Made by a program: the position numbers and the translations under genes
Notes under the pieces: model-generated
Told to the model about the DNA's origin: nothing
What the model saw: only the letters and a program-made list of their open reading frames with translations
Database searches by the model: none
In this document: positions 8,759-16,733 of the stretch, in pieces
Numbering within the stretch: the first letter of the stretch is position 1
Layout of the letters: each line of letters starts with the position of its first letter
NCBI GenBank assembly: GCA_046330315.1
Contig: JAXLSZ010000004.1
Location: 62,001-126,000, forward strand
Source of the DNA: JAXLSZ01 sp046330315
Lineage (GTDB): Bacteria > Actinomycetota > Thermoleophilia > Solirubrobacterales > 70-9
Length of the DNA stretch: 64,000 nt
Direction of reading: 5' to 3'

Positions 8759-9029
8759 GCCCGGTCGGGCCGAGCTCGCCGAGCTGGGCGATGGTCAGCC
8801 TCTCCTTCAGGCCGCGGTGGACCAGCTCGGCCTCGTCGTCCAGCGCTGCGACCTCGGCGGCCTTCTTCCAGAGGGGGTCGCGAAGCACCCGCCCGGAGCG
8901 CTGCATCTCGTAGGCGAGGTCTCCGAGCTCGCGCAGCCTCTCCTCCCGCAGCTCGCCGAGGTCACGCAGGTGCCGGCGTAGCTCCGAGCGCTCGCGCGAG
9001 GTCTGCTTGTCCTTGCCGCGGCCGAACAC
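8682..9029 (-). CDS. Small charged helical protein, unknown function
   Basis: A 115-residue protein starting MFGRGKDKQTSRERSELRR. It is mostly charged alpha helix, probably coiled coil, with a low-complexity Pro/Gly/Ser tail. It begins immediately after the stop of the upstream helix-hairpin-helix gene on the same strand, so the two may be co-transcribed. Its last 25 codons overlap antiparallel with the deacetylase gene. No family recognised. Confidence 0.65.
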   Translation of the reverse strand: MFGRGKDKQTSRERSELRRHLRDLGELREERLRELGDLAYEMQRSGRVLRDPLWKKAAEVAALDDEAELVHRGLKERLTIAQLGELGPTGLSSGSSDPQAAGDAPKRPPPEPGGE

Positions 9030-10478
9030 CTAGAGCTCCAGCTTCTCCCCCAGCTCGGCGACCAGGCTCTCCGGCATGCCCGGCACGTGCCCGAGATCGG
9101 AGAGGGACTTGTAGCCGCCGAGGCGCTCGCGGTAGGCGATCACCCGGTTGGCCTGGGTGGGCGAGAGGCCGAGCGCGCGGAGCTGGTCGAAGGTCGCCAG
9201 GTTGAGCGCGACCCGCCCGCCCGGGGCGCCACCGCCGCCGCCGGCCTGGGCCGCCCGGCGCTCCGCCTGCTCGACCTGGGCCTCGATCTCGGCGAGCCGG
9301 CGCTCTGCCGACTCCAGCGCCGCGGCCTTCGCCTCCCTCTCCTGGCGCAGCTCCTCCTCGCGGGCGGCAAGCTCCTTGCCGAGGCTCTCCTCGGCCGCGC
9401 TGCGGCCGCGCTGCTCGGCCTCGGCGGTCGCCTCGGCCAGCGCGGCCTCGGCTCTCTCGGCGCGGGCGTTCGCCTCGTTGGAGCGCTCGGCCATCTCGGC
9501 CAGCGCGGCCTCCGACGCGCCGCCCTCGCCGGCCGATCCCTTCTCCGGCGGTCCCTTCTCCCCGCTCCCGGAGGCGAGCTCGGTGCGGACCTGCCGGAGC
9601 GCCTCGTGGCGCATCGCCTCCGCCTGGCCGCGCAGCCATTCCGCGGCGGCCGTTCGAACCTCCGCCTCCCGGCGGCGAGCCGCCTCCTCTGCCCGCTCGG
9701 CGCGCTCGGTCGCGGCGTCGAGCTCGGCCTTCAGGCCCTCGAGGCCCTGTGCCACCCGCCGGCGCTCGCGCTCGAGGTCGGATTCCAGCTCCGCGATCAC
9801 CGCGGCGGAGCGGTCGTCCTCGGGCGGGACCTCGATCCGCTCGGCCTGCTCCGTCGCCTCCCCGCCCGACCCGGCGGCGCCCCCGGCCGACCCAACGGCG
9901 CCCGCGCCCGACCCAGCGGCGCCCGCGGCCGGCTCAGCGATGCTCTCGGCCGATCCAGCGGCGCCCCCGGCCGGCTCAGCGATGCTCTCGGCCGACCCAG
10001 CGGCGCCCCCGGCCGGCTCAGCTGCCCTCCCTGCCGGCTCCGCCGGCGCCGGCGCGGGCTCGGGGGGCTCCGCCGCCGTCTCCCCGGTCGCGGAGGAGGG
10101 CTCGGCGGACTCCGGCGCCGCAGCCGGAGCCCCCGGCGCCGGCGAGTGCCCGCCGCCAGGCGGGGCCGGCAGGGGCTTGACCTCGGTGGCGGGCTGCGCG
10201 CCGGCCTCGGCCTTCACCGGCCGGGAGGGGGCCGTCCCGGGAGCGGTCGCGGCCGAAGCCCGCCCGGGGGCGGGCTCCTCGATCCCGAGCGCTCCCCGGA
10301 GCTCGGCCGACTCACGCTCGGTCTCCGAGATCCGCGCGCCGGCCGCCTCGATCCGCGCGAAGTCCACCTCGCCCTCGCGAAACATCTCGAGGACCGCGGC
10401 TCCGAGGTCGCGCCGCTCGCGCGCCTCGCTCTCGCCGAGGGCGCGAAGCCTCTTTCGCATCGAGCGCTTAGACGCCAT
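9030..10478 (-). CDS. Coiled-coil protein with C-terminal helix-hairpin-helix domain
   Basis: A 482-residue protein in four parts. A basic N terminus (MASKRSMRKRLRALGE) comes first, then an Ala/Pro/Glu-rich disordered region with imperfect 14-residue repeats built on AEPAGGAAGSAESI, then a long acidic/Arg coiled coil. The last 60 residues resemble the ComEA-like helix-hairpin-helix fold (LNLATFDQLRALGLSPTQA, then a GLGxxP-like second hairpin), which usually binds DNA without sequence specificity. The ATG lies inside the end of the glycosyltransferase gene (11-bp overlap). Function is unknown; a nucleoid or cell-envelope scaffold is possible. Confidence 0.75.
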   Translation of the reverse strand: MASKRSMRKRLRALGESEARERRDLGAAVLEMFREGEVDFARIEAAGARISETERESAELRGALGIEEPAPGRASAATAPGTAPSRPVKAEAGAQPATEVKPLPAPPGGGHSPAPGAPAAAPESAEPSSATGETAAEPPEPAPAPAEPAGRAAEPAGGAAGSAESIAEPAGGAAGSAESIAEPAAGAAGSGAGAVGSAGGAAGSGGEATEQAERIEVPPEDDRSAAVIAELESDLERERRRVAQGLEGLKAELDAATERAERAEEAARRREAEVRTAAAEWLRGQAEAMRHEALRQVRTELASGSGEKGPPEKGSAGEGGASEAALAEMAERSNEANARAERAEAALAEATAEAEQRGRSAAEESLGKELAAREEELRQEREAKAAALESAERRLAEIEAQVEQAERRAAQAGGGGGAPGGRVALNLATFDQLRALGLSPTQANRVIAYRERLGGYKSLSDLGHVPGMPESLVAELGEKLEL

Positions 10479-11478
10479 CGCCGTTCCCGGCCGAACCGCC
10501 GCCGCTTGTCCGTGATCCCGGCACCATCTCGCCCCCATCATTACCGAGCAACTCGGCGTAAGCGAGCACGACCCGCTCGGCCATCGTCTCCGCGGAGAAG
10601 GCGGCGGCCCTGGCGGCCCCCTCGACCCGCGGCTCCGCGGCGTCGAGGTGGGGGGCGGCGGCCTCGCGCCACCGCTCGGTGTCGAACTCGGCGCAGAGGC
10701 AGCCCTCGATCCCACCGAGCGCGTAGGGGGCGATGCCGACCGGGGTCGAGAGCACCGGGACGCCGCAGGAGAGCGCCTCCAGGCAGGCCATCCCGAAGCC
10801 CTCGTACTCGGAGGTGACCAGCATCGCGCCGGCGGCGTTGACCCACAGCGGCATCCGCTCGGGCGGGATGCCCCCCCCGCTCAGGAGCCTCGCGCCGCAG
10901 GCCGAGGCCAGCTTGACCGCGCGGTCGTAGCGTTTCTCGGCGCGGGCGGGGTTGGCCGGGAAGAAGAGGTAGCGGCCCTCCGGGTCGAGGCCGAGCTCGC
11001 CGCGGGCCTCGGCGCGGGGGATCGGCCGGAAGGGCCCGAGCTCCGGGCCGCAGGGAAGCACCGCGCTCGCGCCTGCCACCCGCGGCAGGCGGGGCCGGCC
11101 GTCGTGCTCGGCGAACAGGGAGCGTGAGGCTGCCGCGGCAAGGTCCACCCGGCGGGCGAGCAGCCGCGAGAGCCGGCCGACCACCGGGTGACGGATGTCG
11201 GTGCCGTGGAAGGTGACCACCAGCGGCCGCGCCCCGGCCAGCAGCGCGCACCAGCCGACCAGCCCGTAGTGGGCGTGGACGAGGTCGAAGGACCGCTCGC
11301 GGAGGGTGCGTCTGATCCGCCGCACCGCCGGCCCGTACTCCCGCCGCCCAACCGGGAAGGCGAGGAACTCGACCTCGACCCCGAGGCGGCGCGTCTGCTC
11401 GACCTGGTCGCGGACCCAGCGGCCGCGCTGGGGCGCGGCCGGATCGGGCACGAAGTTGGTGACGACGAGGACCCGCAT
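10468..11478 (-). CDS. Glycosyltransferase family 4 protein
   Basis: A 336-residue GT-B fold enzyme. The N-terminal domain starts VLVVTNFVPDPAAPQRG and has the HAHYG and TFHGTD motifs. The C-terminal nucleotide-sugar domain has the SEYEGFGMACLEALSCG motif with the family Glu pair, followed by VPVLSTPVG. It probably transfers a sugar to a cell-envelope glycan or glycolipid; donor and acceptor are unknown. A minus-strand TACGCT box at 11487-11492 ends 8 nt before the ATG, so the mRNA is probably leaderless. Confidence 0.85.
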   Translation of the reverse strand: MRVLVVTNFVPDPAAPQRGRWVRDQVEQTRRLGVEVEFLAFPVGRREYGPAVRRIRRTLRERSFDLVHAHYGLVGWCALLAGARPLVVTFHGTDIRHPVVGRLSRLLARRVDLAAAASRSLFAEHDGRPRLPRVAGASAVLPCGPELGPFRPIPRAEARGELGLDPEGRYLFFPANPARAEKRYDRAVKLASACGARLLSGGGIPPERMPLWVNAAGAMLVTSEYEGFGMACLEALSCGVPVLSTPVGIAPYALGGIEGCLCAEFDTERWREAAAPHLDAAEPRVEGAARAAAFSAETMAERVVLAYAELLGNDGGEMVPGSRTSGGGSAGNGDGV

Positions 11479-11587
11479 CGCGGCTCAGCGTATCCGCGCC
11501 GCCCCGATCCGGCCGTGGCACGCCGGTAGCCCGCCCGCCCGGTCGCCCCGGCGGGTCCTGGAGGCCCGTATCGTTGGGGTGACAAGG

Positions 11588-13444
11588 ATGGAGAGATCGG
11601 GCGCAATCGCAGGGGATTCGGCGCGGCTCCCGCTTCGGTGGGTCGCCTTCGTCGTGGTGTTCGCAGCGGCGCTCCTGGGGGCCGCACCGGCGGCCCCTGC
11701 CGCGGACCCCTTCGGGATCTACTGGTCCCACGGTGGGGGGGTGGGGCGATCCGCCCTCGACGGAAGCGCCGCCGACGGAGACCTGGTGACCGACGCCGAT
11801 CCCCGCGGGGTCGCCAGCGACGGCTCGCACCTCTACTGGGCCACCGGCTCGGGGACGATCGTCCGCGCCGGCCTGGACGGGTCCTTCGCAGAGCCTCTGG
11901 TCAGGCGTGCCGGCCGCCCCGAGGCCGTCGCCGTGGACGGAGCCCACCTCTACTGGACCAACTTCCGCGGCACGATCGGCCGCGCCAACCTCGACGGCAC
12001 GGGCGCCGACCGCGACTTCATCACCGGGGCGCACAAGCCCTGGGGGCTGGCGGTCGGCGGGGGCCACATCTACTGGGTCAACTACGGCACCCAGGCGATC
12101 GGCCGCGCCAACCTCGACGGATCCGGCGCAGACCAGAGTTTCGTCAACGGCGCGATGCTGCCCTTCGGGGTCGCGGTGGACTCGGGCCACCTCTACTGGA
12201 CGAACTTCGCCACCATCGGTCGCGCCAACCTCGACGGCTCGGGCGCCGAGCAGCGCTTCGTGTCGGGGATCGGCTCTCCCTACGGCTCGATCAACGGCGT
12301 CGCGGTGGACGCCGGGCACATCTACTGGTCGAACCTCGGCACCGACTCGATCGGCCGCGCCAAGCTCGACGGCTCGGCGCCCGATCAGGGCTTCATCGGG
12401 TCGGCGGGGCGGCCGGGCGGCGTCGCGGTGGACGCCGGGCACATCTACTGGCCCACCTCGAAGGGAACCGTCGCCAGGTCCGATTCCGGCGGCTCGGACG
12501 TCGACAGCGAATTTGCGGCATTCGGCGCTTACGGCGGGGCCGGGGACGTGGCGGTTGGCTCCGGGTTCGTGCTCTGGACCAACAGCGCGACCGGGGCGAT
12601 CGGCCGGGCCGGCCTCGACGGCGGCGGGGTCGACCCGGCCTTCGTCACCGGCGCCAACCATCCGGCCGGGCTGGCCGTGAGCTCCCGCCACCTCTACTGG
12701 GTCAATGCCGGGCGCCCGGGCGCCTACGACCCGGGGACGATCGGCCGGGCGGACCTCGACGGCGGCGGGGTGACCCAGCGCCTGGTCAGGGGTGCCTCCG
12801 ACCCCCAGGGGGTCGCGGTGGCCGCCCGCCACCTCTACTGGACGAACCGGTCCACGGGGACGATCGGCCGGGCGGGCCTCGACGGCTCGCGGCCCGATCA
12901 GCGCTTCATCACCGGTGCCGCGGCCCCGGCGGGAATCGCCACCGACGCCGACCACGTCTACTGGGCCAACTACGGCAACGGGACGATCGGCCGCGCCAAC
13001 CTCGATGGCAGCGGCGTCAGGCAGCGCTTCATCACCGGGGCCGGAAGCCCCTGGGACGTCGCCGTGGACTCGCGCCACGTCTACTGGTCGGGGTATTTCT
13101 CGGGCGCGATCGGGCGCGCCGGCCTCGACGGCTCGGGCCGGCTCCGGCGTTTCCTGCCCACCGGCGACCAGCTCGCCGGCATCGCCGTGGTCGGGCCGGT
13201 CGCGCCCCAGACCCGGATCAGCTCGGCGCAGCTGCGACGCGACCGGCGGAGGGCCACGTTCAGCTTCGCCTCCTCGCAGCCGGGCTCGAGCTTCCGCTGC
13301 AGCTTCGACCGCCGTCCCTACGCCGGCTGCGCAACCCCCAAGACCTACCGGCACCTCGGGCTGGGGACCCACGTCCTCCGGGTGCGGGCGCGCAGCGCCC
13401 AGGGCGCCGACCGCACGCCGGCCAGGAGGCGTTTCAGGATTTGA
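11588..13444 (+). CDS. Secreted YWTD-type beta-propeller protein
   Basis: A 618-residue exported protein. The signal peptide covers roughly residues 1-40 (hydrophobic VAFVVVFAAALLGAAPAAPA). The body holds about twelve copies of a 40-45 residue unit with HLYWTN or HIYWVN followed by IGRANLDGSG, matching LDL-receptor class B (YWTD) repeats and thus one or two beta-propellers. The last 80 residues resemble an actinobacterial Ig-like domain with Cys-containing strands (FRCSFDRRPYAGC). A surface binding role is likely; the ligand is unknown. A TATCGT box at 11569-11574 lies 13 nt before the ATG. The 3' end is duplicated in the tandem array just downstream. Confidence 0.85.
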   Translation: MERSGAIAGDSARLPLRWVAFVVVFAAALLGAAPAAPAADPFGIYWSHGGGVGRSALDGSAADGDLVTDADPRGVASDGSHLYWATGSGTIVRAGLDGSFAEPLVRRAGRPEAVAVDGAHLYWTNFRGTIGRANLDGTGADRDFITGAHKPWGLAVGGGHIYWVNYGTQAIGRANLDGSGADQSFVNGAMLPFGVAVDSGHLYWTNFATIGRANLDGSGAEQRFVSGIGSPYGSINGVAVDAGHIYWSNLGTDSIGRAKLDGSAPDQGFIGSAGRPGGVAVDAGHIYWPTSKGTVARSDSGGSDVDSEFAAFGAYGGAGDVAVGSGFVLWTNSATGAIGRAGLDGGGVDPAFVTGANHPAGLAVSSRHLYWVNAGRPGAYDPGTIGRADLDGGGVTQRLVRGASDPQGVAVAARHLYWTNRSTGTIGRAGLDGSRPDQRFITGAAAPAGIATDADHVYWANYGNGTIGRANLDGSGVRQRFITGAGSPWDVAVDSRHVYWSGYFSGAIGRAGLDGSGRLRRFLPTGDQLAGIAVVGPVAPQTRISSAQLRRDRRRATFSFASSQPGSSFRCSFDRRPYAGCATPKTYRHLGLGTHVLRVRARSAQGADRTPARRRFRI

Positions 13445-13595
13445 GCACGGCCCGCGTCGCCGGCCGGGAGGCGTTTCAGGATCTGAGCACGGCCCGCGTC
13501 GCCGGTCGGGAGGCGTTTCAGGATCTGAGCACGGCCCGCGTCGCCGGCCGGGAGGCGTTTCAGGATCTGAGCACGGCCCGCGTCGCCGGTCGGCC
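13420..13595 (+). repeat. 42-bp tandem repeat at the 3' end of the propeller gene
   Basis: Four copies with a 42-bp period, anchored on GGAGGCGTTTCAGGAT at 13425, 13467, 13509 and 13551. The first copy is the last codons and the TGA stop of the propeller gene. Later copies repeat that end in the same frame, each again with an in-frame TGA, so readthrough would stop after 14 more codons. Copies differ by single bases (ATTTGA versus ATCTGA, GGCC versus GGTC). Confidence 0.9.
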
Positions 13596-13736
13596 GGGGG
13601 CCGCGCTCGGCGCGGCACCGGACACCGCGTTCGCAGAAACGCCGCAGTGGCGTGAGGGAGTCCTGACGGAGCGGTCTGGATCGGCGAAGGCCCGGGGATC
13701 ACCGTCGGTCGGGCAAACCGATCGAAGGGAGACCAG

Positions 13737-13985
13737 ATGTTTCAGTCGTTGTTCGCGCGAGTCCAGACCGCCGTCCACTGGCGACTGCGGGTGATCCGCG
13801 AGGCCGTCGAGGGCGAGCGCGGCCAGGGGACGGTCGAGTACGTGGGCCTGATCCTGCTCGTCTCGCTGCTGATGGTCGGGATGGTCGCGGCGATGAAGGG
13901 GTTCAACGGCAAGCAGGGCACCGAGCTGGCCGACGTCATCGTCGACAAGATCAAGGAGGCGGTGAACAAGGTGGCCTTCAAGTGA
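13737..13985 (+). CDS. Flp/class III signal-type pilin-like peptide
   Basis: An 82-residue peptide. A cytoplasmic basic leader of about 28 residues ends in GERGQGTVEYVGL. This is the class III signal pattern (cut before the hydrophobic segment, then Gln/Thr-Val-Glu-Tyr), followed by a 20-residue hydrophobic helix and a short charged tail. Such peptides are processed by prepilin peptidase and assemble into Flp-type pili or pseudopili. No tad, flp assembly or peptidase genes lie nearby, so it is an orphan here. A GAAGGGAGA Shine-Dalgarno precedes the ATG. Confidence 0.75.
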   Translation: MFQSLFARVQTAVHWRLRVIREAVEGERGQGTVEYVGLILLVSLLMVGMVAAMKGFNGKQGTELADVIVDKIKEAVNKVAFK

Positions 13986-14025
13986 GGCCCACGCCGCCGG
14001 CCCGATTGCTGAGAGACTGGGCGGC

Positions 14026-14751
14026 ATGGCCTCCCAGCGCAGCCACGACCGCGCCGCCGCGGAGATCCGCCCGGTGTCCATCGAGCCGGGCTTCGTCGCG
14101 ACCGCCGACGGCTCGGCGCTGATCACGATGGGGGAGACCAGGGTGATCTGCACCGCCTCGGTCTCCCCCTCGGTGCCTCGCTGGATGAAGGGGCGGGGCA
14201 GCGGGTGGGTGACGGCCGAGTACGCGATGCTCCCGGCTTCGACCGGAGAGCGGAAGGCGCGGGACATCTCGCGCGGCAGGCAGGACGGCCGCGGGGTCGA
14301 GATCCAGCGCCTGATCGGCCGCTCGCTGAGGGTCGTCGTCGACTTCGAGGCCCTCGGCGAGAGGAGCGTCTACGTGGATTGCGACGTGCTTCAGGCCGAC
14401 GGCGGGACCCGCTGCGCGGCGATCACCGGCGGCTTCGTGGCGCTGAAGTTGGCCCTGCAGGGCCAGGTCGAGGCCGGCGCGCTCTCGGCCCTTCCCCTCG
14501 ACGGCAGCGTCGCCGCGATCAGCACCGGGGTCGTGGGCGGCGAGGCGCTCTGCGATCTCGACTACGCCGAGGACTCCGCTGCGGAGGTGGACGCGAACGT
14601 GGTGATGACCGGCGACGGAGGCCTGGTCGAGGTCCAGGCCACGGCGGAGCGCACGCCTCTTGACCGAGCGTCCCTCGACCACCTCCTCGAGCTGGCCGAG
14701 GGAGGGATCGCGCTGCTGCGGGAGGCGCAGGAGCGGGCAACGACGGCTTGA
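14026..14751 (+). CDS. rph: Ribonuclease PH
   Basis: A 241-residue phosphorolytic 3'-5' exoribonuclease that trims tRNA 3' ends. It carries family blocks RSHDRAAAEIRPV, GETRVICTASV, GSGWVTAEYAMLP, RQDGRGVEIQRLIGRSLR and the phosphate-binding TGDGGLVEVQATAE region. The stop overlaps the TTG of the downstream diphosphatase gene (TTGA); rph next to rdgB is a common actinobacterial arrangement. Length is normal. Confidence 0.95.
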   Translation: MASQRSHDRAAAEIRPVSIEPGFVATADGSALITMGETRVICTASVSPSVPRWMKGRGSGWVTAEYAMLPASTGERKARDISRGRQDGRGVEIQRLIGRSLRVVVDFEALGERSVYVDCDVLQADGGTRCAAITGGFVALKLALQGQVEAGALSALPLDGSVAAISTGVVGGEALCDLDYAEDSAAEVDANVVMTGDGGLVEVQATAERTPLDRASLDHLLELAEGGIALLREAQERATTA

Positions 14752-15326
14752 TCCTCGCCACCCGCAACGAGCACAAGCTCCGCGAGCTTGCCCAGGTCCT
14801 GCCCGGGGCCGAGCTTCGCCCGCTCCCCGACGGTGTCGAGATGCCTCCCGAGACCGGCGAGACCTTCGCCGAGAACGCGCTGATCAAGGCCCGCGCCGCC
14901 TGCCGGGCGACGGGGGAAGCCGCGATCGCCGACGACTCGGGGATCGTCGTCGAGGCCCTCGGAGGGCGACCGGGGGTTCGCTCGGCCCGCTATGCGGGCC
15001 CCGGGGCGAGCGACGAGGAGAACCTCTCGAAGCTGCTGGAAGAGGTCTCGGGCGCCGCGGACCGCCGCGCCGCCTACGTCTGCGCGATCGCGCTCGTGAC
15101 CCCTTCCGGCGAGGAGCGTGTATTCGAGGGTCGCTGCGAGGGCACGCTCGCCGAGCGCCCCCGCGGCGAGGGCGGCTTCGGCTACGACCCGGCCTTCCTC
15201 CCGGCGGACTCGGGCACCGCCGACGCCCGCACGATGGCCGAGCTGAGCGCGGCCGAGAAGCACGCGATCAGCCACCGCGGCCGGGCCGCGCGCAGGCTGG
15301 CGGAACACCTCGGGGGCGGGGCGTGA
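14748..15326 (+). CDS. rdgB: RdgB/HAM1 family XTP/dITP diphosphatase
   Basis: A 192-residue pyrophosphatase that removes ITP, XTP and dITP from the nucleotide pool. Motifs: ATRNEHKLRELAQVL at the N terminus (SHR/TxNxxK loop), ETGETFAENALIKARA, ADDSGIVVEALGGRPGVRSARY, and GFGYDPAFLP followed by KHAISHRGRA. It starts at a TTG overlapping the rph stop. The last codons (AEHLGGGA) are the seed of the 29-bp tandem array that separates it from the next gene. Confidence 0.93.
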   Translation: MILATRNEHKLRELAQVLPGAELRPLPDGVEMPPETGETFAENALIKARAACRATGEAAIADDSGIVVEALGGRPGVRSARYAGPGASDEENLSKLLEEVSGAADRRAAYVCAIALVTPSGEERVFEGRCEGTLAERPRGEGGFGYDPAFLPADSGTADARTMAELSAAEKHAISHRGRAARRLAEHLGGGA

Positions 15327-15474
15327 TCGCGGAACACCTCGGGGGCGGGGCGTGATCGCGGAACACCTCGGAGGCGGGGCGTGATCGCGGAACACCTCGG
15401 AGGCGGGGCGTGATCGCGGAACACCTCGGGGGCGGGGCGTGATCGCGGAACACCTCGGGGGCGGGGCGTGATCA
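15301..15474 (+). repeat. 29-bp x 6 tandem array forming a chain of overlapping mini-ORFs
   Basis: Six copies start at 15301, 15330, 15359, 15388, 15417 and 15446. Each contains GTGATC, where TGA is a stop in one frame and GTG a possible start in the next. From each GTG a 10-codon frame (MIAEHLGGGA, stop) runs to the TGA of the following copy, overlapping the next GTG by GTGA. The first stop belongs to rdgB and the last GTG is the start of the CDF transporter. Copies 3 and 4 carry GGAGGCG in place of GGGGGCG. Confidence 0.9.
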
Positions 15475-16376
15475 AGACCAAGTCGAGGGCGGCGGGACTC
15501 TCGATCGCCTCGAACGCGCTCCTGATCGCGCTGAAGATCGCGGCGGGCGCGGTCACCGGCTCGATCGCGATCATCACCGAGGCGGTCCACTCGCTGATCG
15601 ACCTGGTGGCCTCGGTGGTCGCCTTCGTCTCCGTCCGCAAGGCCGACGAGCCCGCCGACGCGGAACACCCCTACGGTCACGAGAAGGTCGAGAGCCTGGC
15701 CGCGACCCTGGAGGGGATGCTGATCCTGGTCGGTGCCGGGATCATCGTCTACGAGGCGACCCGCCGGCTGGTCGGTGGGGCATCGGTCGAGAGGCTCGGC
15801 GTGGGCATCGCCGTGATGGCCCTCTCGGTCGTGGCAAACCTTGTTGTCTCGACCCTGATCTCGCGCCAGGCCCGCGACCACGAGTCCCTCGCCCTGGAGG
15901 GGGACGCGGCGCACCTGCGCACGGACGCGCTCACCTCGACCGGGGTGCTGGCGGGGCTCGCCCTGGTGGGGATCACCGGGATAGACGCCTTCGACTCGAT
16001 CACCGCCCTGATCGTCGCGGCGGTGATCGTCGCGGCGGGTATCCGCATCATCCGCCGCTCCTCGGGCGTGCTGGTGGACGAGGCCCTGCCAACCGAGGAG
16101 ATGGACCGGATCGAGAGGGCGATCGCCGCCGCCAGGACGCCCGAGGTCGCCGGGTACCACAAGCTGCGCGCGCGGCGGGCGGGCCGGCGGCGCTACGTGG
16201 ACCTCCACGTGCAGTACCGGACCGGCACCAGCCTCGAGCGGGCGCACCACCTCGCCCACGAGATGCGCGAGTCGATCGAGGCCGAGATCCCCTCGGCGGA
16301 GGTGCTGATCCACGTCGAGCCCGAGACATCGCTGCGCGAGCTCGGGGAGGGCCGGGGGCCCTACCGTGCCGGCTAG
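15468..16376 (+). CDS. Cation diffusion facilitator (CDF) family transporter
   Basis: A 302-residue membrane protein. Six predicted helices fill about residues 10-200, then a cytoplasmic ferredoxin-like domain. Metal-site motifs are EAVHSLIDL in helix II and HLRTDALTSTG in helix V, typical of H-x-x-x-D sites in Zn/Fe/Mn exporters. It probably exports a divalent cation against protons. The GTG start is supplied by the last copy of the 29-bp array; without the array this GTG would overlap the rdgB stop directly. A second, distinct CDF gene lies at 27293-28204. Confidence 0.88.
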   Translation: MIKTKSRAAGLSIASNALLIALKIAAGAVTGSIAIITEAVHSLIDLVASVVAFVSVRKADEPADAEHPYGHEKVESLAATLEGMLILVGAGIIVYEATRRLVGGASVERLGVGIAVMALSVVANLVVSTLISRQARDHESLALEGDAAHLRTDALTSTGVLAGLALVGITGIDAFDSITALIVAAVIVAAGIRIIRRSSGVLVDEALPTEEMDRIERAIAAARTPEVAGYHKLRARRAGRRRYVDLHVQYRTGTSLERAHHLAHEMRESIEAEIPSAEVLIHVEPETSLRELGEGRGPYRAG

Positions 16377-16454
16377 TGGCCCGGCGCCGGGGCCGACCCG
16401 CGCCCAGCGCCGCCGTCGCCCGCACCCGGCGCCGGGGCCGACCCGCCCGCCCGG

Positions 16455-16501
16455 CGGTGTGTGGACTTTCGGTGTTCATGGCAGAAAAACTCCACACACC
16501 G
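16455..16501. repeat. 11-bp inverted repeat element between convergent genes
   Basis: CGGTGTGTGGA (16455-16465) and TCCACACACCG (16491-16501) are perfect inverted repeats around a 25-nt loop that contains AGAAAAAC. The element is much more AT-rich than its surroundings. It sits between the CDF gene (plus) and a small minus-strand gene, so it could be a bidirectional terminator or a REP-like dispersed palindrome. Just upstream, a short segment beginning CCCGGCGCCGGGGCCGACCC is duplicated (16380 and 16425). Confidence 0.6.
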
Positions 16502-16563
16502 CGACCGGGAGGGCCGGGTGAGCCCGGTGAGGGGCTGCGGCCGGTGGATCGCCCCGGCGCCCG

Positions 16564-16713
16564 TCAAGGATGCGGCAGCAGGTTCACCGCCGCGGCGAGC
16601 CCGACCGCGGAGACCGTGATCGCGTAGCCGGTGTATCCGCTCAGCGCGAACAGGACCGCCGCGACGGCGCAGGCCGCGACGACGACGATCCACGATGCTC
16701 TGGCGATGCCCAC
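16564..16713 (-). CDS. Small two-helix membrane protein
   Basis: A 49-residue frame starting GTG (MGIARASWIVVVAACAVAA), with two hydrophobic stretches separated by GYTGY and ending NLLPHP. It reads as a small integral membrane protein. Its start lies 20 bp from the divergent roadblock gene, and no other gene covers this stretch. I recognise no family. Coding potential rests on length, hydrophobic pattern and position only. Confidence 0.5.
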   Translation of the reverse strand: MGIARASWIVVVAACAVAAVLFALSGYTGYAITVSAVGLAAAVNLLPHP

Positions 16714-16733
16714 GGGCCGGTATTTTCACCGAG

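Noticed and set aside
9749..10180. Plus-strand proteins rich in Arg/Pro opposite the helix-hairpin-helix gene
   Set aside because: These are antisense shadows of its Ala/Pro/Glu repeat region in high-GC DNA; they show no family motifs or start signals.
13640..13736. c-di-GMP (GEMM) riboswitch before the pilin-like gene
   Set aside because: GGGCAAACC and a following GATCGAA are reminiscent, but the second conserved block (GGGACGCAAAGCC) and the tetraloop receptor region are missing.
15301..15474. CRISPR array
   Set aside because: The 29-bp units abut directly with no spacers, and there are no cas genes. It is a simple tandem repeat.
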